Assembly: GCA_965247455.1 (NCBI GenBank)
Contig: CBDFHE010000018.1
Coordinates: 620,001 to 684,000 of the forward strand
Length of the DNA: 64,000 bases
Reading direction: 5' to 3'
Source: JACZYA01 sp965247455
GTDB lineage: Bacteria > Acidobacteriota > Terriglobia > Acidiferrales > 2-02-FULL-67-57
In this document: positions 18,244-25,807 of the stretch, piece by piece
Layout of the letters: every line of letters begins with the position of its first letter
How positions within the stretch are numbered: the first letter of the stretch is position 1
Program-made: the position numbers and the translations under genes
The notes under the pieces: generated by a model
What the model was told of the DNA's origin: nothing
The model's input: the letters and a program-made list of their open reading frames with translations, nothing else
The model's database searches: none

Positions 18244-19200
18244 TTAGGTCGCAGCGGCCACGCCGCTGCGCTGGGCGGTTGCCGCTTGTCCGCGGCGCAT
18301 CCGGGCCGCCGCCACCGTGTTGACCATCAGCATGGCAATCGTCAGCGGGCCCACACCGCCCGGCACCGGCGTCAGGGCCCCCGCCACCTCCACCACGTCG
18401 GGGTGGACGTCGCCCACCAGCGCCGAGCCTTTCTGGCGAAATTTTTCCAACTGTTGCGGGTGCCGGGCGAAGAGCTTTTCCGCTAACGCCGGGTCGTCAA
18501 TCCGATTGATTCCGACGTCGATGACGGTGGCGGCCGGCCGGACGAACTCCGGAGTGACGTAAGCGGTTCGGCCCATGGCTGCCACCAGGATGTCGGCCGC
18601 GCGCGCTATCGCGGGCAGGTCGCGCGTGCGGCTGTGGCAGAGCGTGACGGTGGCGTGGGCGTGCAGCAGCAGGAAGGCCAGCGGCTTGCCGACAATGTCG
18701 CTGCGGCCGATGACCACCGCGTGCTGCCCCTTGGGGTCGATGCCGTGCCGGCGCAGCAACTCCATCACACCGGCGGGTGTGCACGGCCGCAGGGCATCGC
18801 GCTTGCTCACCAGCGCTCCCACGTTCATGGGGTGGAAGCCGTCCACGTCTTTGGCCGGGTCAACGGCCAGCAGCACCTGCTGCGCGTCCACCTGCGGCGG
18901 CAGCGGCAGTTGCACCAAGATGCCGTCCACGTCGTCGCGGCGGTTGAGCTCCTGCACAACGCTCAGCAGCTCGCCGGTGGTACTGTTGGCGGGCGGGGTG
19001 ATGTGCTCGCTGCGCAGCCCCAACTTTTCGCAGGCGCGCATCTTGTTGCGCACGTAGAGTTGCGAGGCGGGGTTGTCTCCCACCAGCACGGCCGCCAGGC
19101 AGGGAATGACGCCGGCGCGCTTCAGTTCCTCGATCTGCGGCAGCAACTCAGCCTGAATTTGTTTGCTGGCTTCGGTGCCGCTGAGCAAGCGCGCAGCCAC
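18244..19200 (-). CDS. folD: Bifunctional methylenetetrahydrofolate dehydrogenase/cyclohydrolase
   Basis: This 318-residue enzyme interconverts 5,10-methylene-, methenyl- and 10-formyl-tetrahydrofolate. It shows YVRNKMRACEKLGL with the catalytic Lys, VQLPLPPQVD, the NADP-binding GRSDIVGKPLAFLLL and PVPGGVGPLTIAMLMVNTV. A C-terminal extension of about 20 residues (RMRRGQAATAQRSGVAAAT) goes beyond the usual end. It is the first gene of the folD-coaE-protease group. Confidence 0.94.
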   Translation of the reverse strand: MAARLLSGTEASKQIQAELLPQIEELKRAGVIPCLAAVLVGDNPASQLYVRNKMRACEKLGLRSEHITPPANSTTGELLSVVQELNRRDDVDGILVQLPLPPQVDAQQVLLAVDPAKDVDGFHPMNVGALVSKRDALRPCTPAGVMELLRRHGIDPKGQHAVVIGRSDIVGKPLAFLLLHAHATVTLCHSRTRDLPAIARAADILVAAMGRTAYVTPEFVRPAATVIDVGINRIDDPALAEKLFARHPQQLEKFRQKGSALVGDVHPDVVEVAGALTPVPGGVGPLTIAMLMVNTVAAARMRRGQAATAQRSGVAAAT

Positions 19201-19501
19201 GTTAGCCTCCTTTTTGTTTTTGCGCTCAGCTTCATCTTAGCACAGCCAGCCGCAGGCTCCGGCCGGGGCCGGTGTTAGGGGTCACGTTTGGTGGCAGTTG
19301 GTGGTAGTTGGCGGGAATCGGCGGTAGTTTTTATTTTTGTTAGGGTTACAGGGGGATTAAGGGAATTGGGAGGGACGCGCTCTGTGTCCGAGAAGGTGGG
19401 AACCTAGAACGGGCGGTTGTTATTTTTCAGCGAGTTACGCCGCAACCTGCGAACGCTGACCTGCGAACAGACCCACGAACCTGCGAACCCACGAACGCGA
19501 G
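19201..19501. other. Gene-free stretch with short direct repeats
   Basis: No gene is supported. GTTGGTGGTAGTTGGCGG-type short repeats occur at about 19290-19330, and CCTGCGAAC/CCCACGAAC is repeated at about 19449-19497. Confidence 0.5.
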
Positions 19502-19927
19502 TCAGTCTAGCTGCTGTTTCGACACCCAACCGGCCCGACCAGAATAACGACCGACTAAGATTCGAATGCGGACCATTGTAAATTTACGCTTCAGGATGCG
19601 CACGCGGGTCCTTCCAGGAACCAACAAGACTCTCCCCTGAAAAGCTAACTCTACCTTCCCGTGTTCGTCGTTAGCTACAACCGCGCCTCGGAATTCATCG
19701 AGAGCCTGTTCGTTGACACCTACAACAATATATTTCTCCGGAGGACCAATCAGATGTGAAATAGAGCCGACGCGTCTAGTGCTTGGTGGTGGAGACGACG
19801 TGCCACCGCTTTTGCCGCTATCTCCTAGGCTTAGTAAAACGAATACCACGCCGATCAAGGCTGTGGCTAAAGCAAGGGAGACGATTAGTGTAAAGTCTTT
19901 ATCTTTCGATTCGGCAACGCCGGCCAC
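19502..19927 (-). CDS. Small membrane-anchored protein, unknown function; 5' end uncertain
   Basis: About 141 residues from a GTG at 19927. One membrane helix (IVSLALATALIGVVFVLLSL) is followed by a Ser/Pro linker and a beta-rich C-terminal domain ending FTMVRIRILVGRYSGRAGWV, which resembles a bacterial SH3-like fold. No ribosome site precedes the GTG. The open frame continues upstream only through sequence that reads as phage coding DNA on the other strand. The true 5' end was therefore probably lost where host and phage DNA meet. Function unknown. Confidence 0.5.
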   Translation of the reverse strand: MAGVAESKDKDFTLIVSLALATALIGVVFVLLSLGDSGKSGGTSSPPPSTRRVGSISHLIGPPEKYIVVGVNEQALDEFRGAVVANDEHGKVELAFQGRVLLVPGRTRVRILKRKFTMVRIRILVGRYSGRAGWVSKQQLD

Positions 19928-19936
19928 GACGAGGAG

Positions 19937-20203
19937 ATGCGCTTTCGGCGGCTGGACGCGCAGTCGTTTGAAATCAAAGGATCGCGGGGAATCTCCTGGT
20001 TCATTCCTTCTGTGTTTGAGCCGCTGGTCGAGCTCTACAACAAACTGATCGTGCGCGCAGAAGGCTACGCCGTGGCGGGCCAACCACTCACTGAGCCCGC
20101 CCGCCACATGGATTCCATCCACAAGATCACTGCAGTGGCGCTGCTGTTCCGGCCCAAACCGATCAAGTTGGAGACGGAGAAAGAGAAGGAAGCCATTGCT
20201 TAG
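19937..20203 (+). CDS. 5'-truncated phage tail gene (possible tail-assembly chaperone)
   Basis: The plus-strand frame is open from 19889 and reads FRFGNAGHDEE before the ATG at 19937, suggesting that the original protein was longer and lost its N-terminus. The 88 remaining residues (MRFRRLDAQSFEIKGSRG at the start, EKEKEAIA at the end) match no family I recognise. Its position two genes upstream of a tape-measure gene is where tail-assembly chaperones sit. It overlaps the next gene by 8 bp. Identity is an inference from position. Confidence 0.45.
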   Translation: MRFRRLDAQSFEIKGSRGISWFIPSVFEPLVELYNKLIVRAEGYAVAGQPLTEPARHMDSIHKITAVALLFRPKPIKLETEKEKEAIA

Positions 20204-20531
20204 TCCGATTGGAGAAAACACCGAGCGACTGCGCAGCTCCATCGAGCAGATGGTGTTGACCCAATACCGTGGCCAGGACCAGGCGGCAGCCGTACCGCCG
20301 CCCGATGCCAAATGGATCAACCACTTGCTCTATCTGCGCCAGTGCATCGACACCGATCTGTTGCAGCCCGGCGAGCTGCAAGCGGTCGAGTCCCGAGGGT
20401 TGGTGCTGCTCAACCAGGTCTTGGAAGAGCTGAAGGGCCGGATGAAATGCCCGCACTGCCACCTGCCTTCAAAGACCTTCACCCACTGCTCTGAGTGTAA
20501 GAGACCAATTCAGGCTGGAAGGAAGAACTGA
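20196..20531 (+). CDS. Small zinc-ribbon phage protein upstream of the tape measure
   Basis: This 111-residue protein has a helical N-terminal part and a C-terminal CPHC...CSEC pair of cysteine knuckles (CPHCHLPSKTFTHCSECKRP), suited to one zinc ion. The start is probably TTG at 20196, overlapping the previous gene in another frame. That arrangement could reflect translational coupling or a frameshifted chaperone pair, as in many siphophages. The tape-measure gene starts 3 bp after its stop. Confidence 0.6.
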   Translation: MLSPIGENTERLRSSIEQMVLTQYRGQDQAAAVPPPDAKWINHLLYLRQCIDTDLLQPGELQAVESRGLVLLNQVLEELKGRMKCPHCHLPSKTFTHCSECKRPIQAGRKN

Positions 20532-20534
20532 CCT

Positions 20535-23504
20535 GTGGCCACCGCCCGCATCGATATTGAAGTTTTAGATCGCGCGAATGCCCAGCGCCGGCTGGCACAG
20601 ATCTCCCAGGCGGAAAGGAAGCTTAATATTCAGTTTAAACGCGGAGCCATCACCTCGGAGCAGCTCCGCCGAAGCACTGAGCGTCTCAACCGCGCCCGGG
20701 CGCTCCTGACCCGCCGCCTCGATACCAATTCCGCCTCACTGCGCCGCGCCAACCGCGCCGCCGCCACCATGACTACCACCCTCGGCAGCCTGCGCTCGAT
20801 CGCTCTCGGCGTCGGCGTTACCTTCGGGGCCTGGCAGGTAGCGCGAATCCTTGGCAACTCTTTACGAGTAGCAGCTGAATTTGAAGCAGGGATGAACCGG
20901 GTGAAAGCTCTGACGCAGACTACGCGGGCAGAGTTTGCCTTGCTGGAAGAGAAGGCCAAGACTCTGGGCAGCACTACCGTTTTCAGCGCTCGCCAGGTTA
21001 CTGACGCCATGGGATTCTTGGCGCAGGCAGGTTTTAGCGTCAATGAAATTGTCGGCTCCATGCGCGACACTCTGAACTTGGCTGCCGCGGCCGGACTCGA
21101 CCTCGGCACCGCAGCCGATATTGTTTCGAACGTCATGTCGGGCTTTGGAATCCGGGTCGAAGACCTGGGCTCAGCAGTTGACGTTCTGGCCAAAGCCTCC
21201 ATCAGCGCCAACACCGACCTGCTGCAACTCGGCCAGGCCATGAAGCTGGCCGGCCCTGTGGCGAAGCAGTTCGGCCTGACTTTCGAGGAGACCACCGCCG
21301 CCATCGCTCTGATGGGCAACGCCGGTTTCCAATCGACCCTCGCAGGCACAGCGCTCCGAGGTGCGCTCATTCGTCTTGCCGCCAGCGCCAAGAAGTTCGG
21401 GGTTGACGTCTTTGACGCGCGCGGAAAGCTGCTGCCCCTGGTCGAGATTATGAATCGCCTGCGGACGGCTGGCCTGAGAGACACCGAGATGTTCGAGTTG
21501 CTGGGCCAGCGCGCCGGGCCCGCTTTTGCTGCTCTGCTCAGCCAGGGCGAGAAGGCGCTGGAAAGATTGACGATTGAATTGAAAGAGAGCGGTGATACGG
21601 CCGAGGACATCGCCAAGACCAAGATGAAAGGACTGAAGGGGGCGGTAGTTGAGCTGAGCAGCGCATGGGAAGGTCTGCAAATTGAGTTGGCAAAAACAGC
21701 AGGTCTGGAAACTGCCACCCGAGGCCTGGCTGGCCTTCTACAGGCCTTTACCGCGGCGGGCAAAGAAGTAAGAGAAGGCGGACTATTCGAAATAGACGTT
21801 GCTGCGCAGATCAAAAAGTTGGGACCAGGATTGACCGAGAAAGAACTTGCGCTATTTCAAGGGCTAAGCGCGATCAGCAAGAAGAGAGTCGAAGATGCCA
21901 AGGCAGCCGCGCTGGCCGAGAAGGAGCTCGCCGAAGCCACAGCCGCGATCGCCGCCGCCAGTCCCCTGGGACTGGCCCAGGCAGAGGCAGCAGCGATTGT
22001 GGCCGAGGCCAAGGCGGCGGCCGCGGAGATCGAGAAATTGGCCAAGGCACAGGAGGAAGCTGCCAAAGCGGCCGGAAAGCACGGAAAGGCGTTGGAGGAA
22101 GAAGGAGTCTTCGTCGCAAAAATCACCAACAACCTTGACGCGTTGATCCAGGCAACAGGCAGAAGGCCGTCTCTTTTGAGACCTGGAGAACAAGCCGACC
22201 TCAATAGGGCCAAAGAAGGACTGGAACAGGCCAAGGAAGCAGAGCGGCTTCTCACCGAGCAGGCGGAAGTGATGCAGCAGGCGCACGAGCAGGCTTTCCG
22301 CCAGATGGAGGCGGCGGTCGATTCATTTTTTACTCAAACTTTTCTGGGGGCGCGTTCTCTCAGAGATGTCTGGAATTCCCTCACCCAGCAGATGCTTCGA
22401 GTTTTTCTTTCGACGGTGGCAAAGATGGTTGCCGGATGGCTGTTGGGAATGCGTCAGATGCAGGCGGTGAGTGCGGGGGGGCGGACTGGCGCAGGTGGTG
22501 GGCTCCTGGGAGGGCTGTTTGGAGGTGGGGGACTGTTGGGCTCGGTCTTCGGGACGTCCACCGCGCCGGGCGGGACCGGCACCTTCAGCGGCGCACCCAT
22601 CGGCAGCAACTTGGTTTCTGGAGGCGGCGGGCTGGCTTCTTTCGGCGTGCCCGGCATCGGCATCCCCACCGGGCTGCCGCCGGCGCCGGCGGGCTCCGCC
22701 AGCGGCATTGCGGCGCAGGGCGGTGCCCTGGCGGCGCTGCGTCTGAATCCACTCGCGCTGCTAGCAGGCGGCGGAATCCTTGCCGGTTTGTTAGGTAGCG
22801 GCGGGAACCCTCTGTTAGGTGGGTTGGGCGGCGCGGGCATCGGTTTCGGCACGGCGCTGGGCATTGGAAGTTTGTTGGGAGCACCGCTGGGAATCAGTCT
22901 GGCAGCCGGCATTGTCCCCGGCCTGGTCTTGGGTGCGATCGGACTGGTCAGCGGAATACTTAGTCGCGGGAAGAAGAAGCGCCGGGCGGCGGCGTCCCAG
23001 GAGGTCCTGACAGCGCAGTTGGGCGATGTGATTGCCGACTTCAAAGGCTTTCAGACTGACTTAGAAGGGGCTTTGGCTACCATCGACCAGCTCTTCATTG
23101 CCTTTCAGGGCGAGGTGAACCCGCTGGGGAAGGCCGGGCGGAACGCGGTCAGGTTTATGTCGCCGCTAGTGTTTCGGGTCAAGAGCGGCCTGACTGAAAT
23201 CCAGGCTGCGCGCGACGCGCGGTTGCTGCTCTCGGCTTCCAGTCTGATCCCGGAGTTCTCCCACGGCGGCCTGGTGCCGTCGCTGTTGCACCCGGGCGAG
23301 TTCGTCATCCGGCGCGAGGCGGTGCAACAAGTGGGCGTGCAGAACCTGGAGCGGGTCAACGCCGGTCAAGCGCCGATGGGAAACGTGAACATCAACATCA
23401 CCATCAACCCGTCGCCCGGCATGGACGAGCGCGCAGTGGGCGAGATGGCAGCGCGCGCTATCTCGCGCCGATTCCGCAATCGCGGCCTGCAATTCGGAGG
23501 ATAG
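20535..23504 (+). CDS. Phage tail tape-measure protein
   Basis: This 989-residue protein sets tail length and is central to siphophage tail assembly. Residues 95-280 match the TP901-type core: EFEAGMNRVKALTQT, GSTTVFSARQVTDAMGFLAQ and GNAGFQSTLAGTALRGALIR. An Ala/Glu-rich helical region follows (about 440-590). Next comes a Gly-rich hydrophobic segment (about 650-810) with several glycine-spaced membrane-like stretches, then a C-terminal HGGLVPSLLHPGEFVIRREAV block. The start is GTG with GGAAGG upstream. Its size predicts a tail of roughly 150 nm by the usual residue-to-length rule, which is an estimate only. Confidence 0.9.
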   Translation: MATARIDIEVLDRANAQRRLAQISQAERKLNIQFKRGAITSEQLRRSTERLNRARALLTRRLDTNSASLRRANRAAATMTTTLGSLRSIALGVGVTFGAWQVARILGNSLRVAAEFEAGMNRVKALTQTTRAEFALLEEKAKTLGSTTVFSARQVTDAMGFLAQAGFSVNEIVGSMRDTLNLAAAAGLDLGTAADIVSNVMSGFGIRVEDLGSAVDVLAKASISANTDLLQLGQAMKLAGPVAKQFGLTFEETTAAIALMGNAGFQSTLAGTALRGALIRLAASAKKFGVDVFDARGKLLPLVEIMNRLRTAGLRDTEMFELLGQRAGPAFAALLSQGEKALERLTIELKESGDTAEDIAKTKMKGLKGAVVELSSAWEGLQIELAKTAGLETATRGLAGLLQAFTAAGKEVREGGLFEIDVAAQIKKLGPGLTEKELALFQGLSAISKKRVEDAKAAALAEKELAEATAAIAAASPLGLAQAEAAAIVAEAKAAAAEIEKLAKAQEEAAKAAGKHGKALEEEGVFVAKITNNLDALIQATGRRPSLLRPGEQADLNRAKEGLEQAKEAERLLTEQAEVMQQAHEQAFRQMEAAVDSFFTQTFLGARSLRDVWNSLTQQMLRVFLSTVAKMVAGWLLGMRQMQAVSAGGRTGAGGGLLGGLFGGGGLLGSVFGTSTAPGGTGTFSGAPIGSNLVSGGGGLASFGVPGIGIPTGLPPAPAGSASGIAAQGGALAALRLNPLALLAGGGILAGLLGSGGNPLLGGLGGAGIGFGTALGIGSLLGAPLGISLAAGIVPGLVLGAIGLVSGILSRGKKKRRAAASQEVLTAQLGDVIADFKGFQTDLEGALATIDQLFIAFQGEVNPLGKAGRNAVRFMSPLVFRVKSGLTEIQAARDARLLLSASSLIPEFSHGGLVPSLLHPGEFVIRREAVQQVGVQNLERVNAGQAPMGNVNINITINPSPGMDERAVGEMAARAISRRFRNRGLQFGG

Positions 23505-23507
23505 CCG

Positions 23508-24022
23508 ATGAAAAGAACCTTCACCATTGCGCTGCTGTGCTTGCTCGCGTCCGGGTGCGCGGTGCGCCGGCCGGTCCCCCGGCGCCACCCTCGAGGGCCG
23601 AGGAGGTCCTGCGGGTCATGACGGAGTTGGCGGAGATTGCGGTCGTCTTCGGGGCCGACAACTCCTGGGGCCGCCACTGCCTGCCCGAGCACCTGCGCGA
23701 TCGCAAGCACGACGACTGGCCGCCGCCGCTCAACCAGGTGCCGCGCTGGGCCAACGCTTTCTGCGGTGATGAGCCGGTGTGGGGCGAAGGTTCCGCACAT
23801 CAACCCATTCCGCCGCCCGGCTGGGAAACCCACCACCTGGTGGATCAGGACGGGCACCGGCGCCCCTACTACGCATTGACCTCTGAGAAATGCTGGCATT
23901 TCCGAGTCGGCTTTCGCTGGGACGACGTGGACGGCTACTACAACCTGGTCCTCCCCTGGATGGCCACCGTCAAACAGGTGCCCGGCTGCACTGACCACCG
24001 ATCACTGGAGACTGGAAACTGA
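23508..24022 (+). pseudogene. Phage lipoprotein gene with an apparent frameshift
   Basis: Translation from the ATG at 23508 gives MKRTFTIALLCLLASGCAVR, a clear lipoprotein signal with lipobox LASGC, but stops after 36 codons. From about 23570 a second frame, open to 24022, reads PPAPPSRAEEVLRVMTELAE and continues for about 150 residues (WETHHLVDQDGHRRPYYALT; WDDVDGYYNLVLPWMATVKQ). The second frame has no signal of its own. The two parts look like one secreted protein split by a single-base change in the C-rich stretch near 23577. A true short overlapping lipoprotein is possible but less likely. Function unknown. Confidence 0.55.
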
Positions 24023-24025
24023 ATC

Positions 24026-25243
24026 ATGGCCGAGACCGACCTTTTTCCTGACATCGGCTGGGACTATCCGCTCGACATACCAGTCGATCCCGGCACCCTG
24101 CGGCAGAAGGCTGGCGACGGCAGCGTGCAGAGCCGCATTCAGCGGCCCGACCTGCGCCTGTTCGAGCTCGTCCGACGCTCGGCCACCACCGACCAGCGCG
24201 AGCAGATCGAGGCCTTCCACCGGCGTTTGCAAGCCGACTTCTTCCGCTTCGACCACAAGGTTTGGGTGAACGACGGCGGCACCTTGCGCCCCCGCAGCTT
24301 CCCCGTCATGTTCGCCGGCCCACCCCAAATCGGCCTGGCGCACAACGACACCTGGCCCATCAGCGTGACGCTGATTGAAGCGGTGGGCAAGGCGCTCCCG
24401 ACAACAGAATTGGCGGTCAACGGTACCTTCGACACCGACATTGCCAATTGGAATACGAATCTCAATGGCAGCGCCGGAGGAACTTTTACCTGGGACGCCG
24501 GAACGTTCAAGTTTTTGCAAGGGACCAACTCTGTCTGGATGTTGGCGGCGCAAGCGGTCAGTCTGGTTCAAGGACGAACTTACCAATTTGTCGCTGAACG
24601 GGCGGGAGTCTCATCTGGAGGGAGAGCCTATGCAGGCGTGGCCACGACCAGCGAAGCCACAGTTGGAATCCCTGATGTGGTTTCGGTCCCTTGGGACGGC
24701 ACTCGGATTGAAAAACAGTCGGCGGCTTTTGTGGCGCCATCAACCGGCACATTCTATTTGAAGCTGCGGGAAGGTTCTCCGAAAGCACGATTCTCAAAAT
24801 TCGACAACATTTCTCTGCTTGAAGTTAGCAACTATCCCGATCCCAACTTGGGCCACCCGTCCTTTTTCATTGAAGAGACCGAAGGCGTGGTTATCGCCGG
24901 CACTTGGACGGAGCAAACCAATGGCAACGCCCACGGGGGAACCTGGAAGTTCAATGCCGGTACGGTCACTACCGAGGCTTTTCAGTGGCTCTATGGGGGC
25001 TACGGGTTTCGCCTGTGGTTTCCCAAAGCGGCGAGTTGGGGAATCGTACAGGTTTTTCTAGATGAAGTTTCTCTTGGTACCGTGGATCTCTACAACGCCA
25101 CTACCTTGGCCAGCGCGGCCTTGTTCACCAAGCTTGACGTTCCGCTGGGGCTGCACCGCGTGAAGCTGCAACCTACAAATACGAAAAATGCAGCCTCCAC
25201 TGATTTCATCGTGGTTGCTGATGCGATTGAGGTGATGCCGTAA
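24026..25243 (+). CDS. Phage distal-tail protein fused to carbohydrate-binding-like domains
   Basis: 405 residues. The first 120 (FPDIGWDYPLDIPVDPGTLR; SRIQRPDLRLFELVRRSA; NDTWPISVTLIEAVG) look like a distal-tail or minor-tail protein. Residues 128-270 (ELAVNGTFDTDIANW...) and 275-405 (GTWTEQTNGNAHGGTWKFNA...) each resemble beta-sandwich carbohydrate-binding modules. These could bind the cell surface. This reading is by pattern only. It sits between the tape-measure side and the tail-tip genes and ends directly at the start of the next gene. Confidence 0.6.
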   Translation: MAETDLFPDIGWDYPLDIPVDPGTLRQKAGDGSVQSRIQRPDLRLFELVRRSATTDQREQIEAFHRRLQADFFRFDHKVWVNDGGTLRPRSFPVMFAGPPQIGLAHNDTWPISVTLIEAVGKALPTTELAVNGTFDTDIANWNTNLNGSAGGTFTWDAGTFKFLQGTNSVWMLAAQAVSLVQGRTYQFVAERAGVSSGGRAYAGVATTSEATVGIPDVVSVPWDGTRIEKQSAAFVAPSTGTFYLKLREGSPKARFSKFDNISLLEVSNYPDPNLGHPSFFIEETEGVVIAGTWTEQTNGNAHGGTWKFNAGTVTTEAFQWLYGGYGFRLWFPKAASWGIVQVFLDEVSLGTVDLYNATTLASAALFTKLDVPLGLHRVKLQPTNTKNAASTDFIVVADAIEVMP

Positions 25244-25801
25244 ATGCCGCGTGGACTGAGCGCCGCCGCCAAGGCCTACATCGGGCCCATCCGCTGGGCT
25301 GTCAATCTCACTTTGCTCGACTCCACCACCAAGAACTATGCCCAGGAGGCGCTGACTTTTCTGGGCACCACCTACCAGCCTTACCTGGGCAGCGTCGCTC
25401 CCGTCCGCTTGACGCGCACGCTGGAAGCTGACTCGACCGAGATCGAGCTGCTCAACGTGGACCTCACCATCGGCGACCTGCTCCGCACCAAAGCCTTCGA
25501 CGGGGCCCAATGCACTGTCAAATTGCTACTGCTGGGCATCAACGAGGAAGTCGAGATCCTTCCGCGCGGGGTGCTGCGCGAGGAAGCACAAGACCAGCGC
25601 TTGGCCCGGTTTCAAGTCACCAGCCGGCTCGACCCTTCGCTGCTCAGCGTCACCTCGCGCAAGTTCACCACCACCGACTTCCCGATTGTTTCGCCGCAGG
25701 CCGCGCGCCGACTGCGAGAGACACCCGGCGTTCCGCCCCAGGTTCGTGATCTCATCCAGGAGGCTTTTCCCGGTGGCATACCCCCTTTCGTTCCGTTCTG
25801 A
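25244..25801 (+). CDS. Phage tail hub-associated protein (DUF2163-like), tentative
   Basis: 185 residues. It follows the distal-tail gene without a gap and precedes the tail-tip gene by 6 bp. The sequence NLTLLDSTTKNYAQEALTFLG, DSTEIELLNVDLTIGDLL and LRRFQ-like strands suggest a beta-rich baseplate component. Position and pattern recall the DUF2163/gp13-type proteins of siphophage and gene-transfer-agent tails. Homology should be treated as a suggestion. Confidence 0.5.
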   Translation: MPRGLSAAAKAYIGPIRWAVNLTLLDSTTKNYAQEALTFLGTTYQPYLGSVAPVRLTRTLEADSTEIELLNVDLTIGDLLRTKAFDGAQCTVKLLLLGINEEVEILPRGVLREEAQDQRLARFQVTSRLDPSLLSVTSRKFTTTDFPIVSPQAARRLRETPGVPPQVRDLIQEAFPGGIPPFVPF

Positions 25802-25807
25802 GCCATA

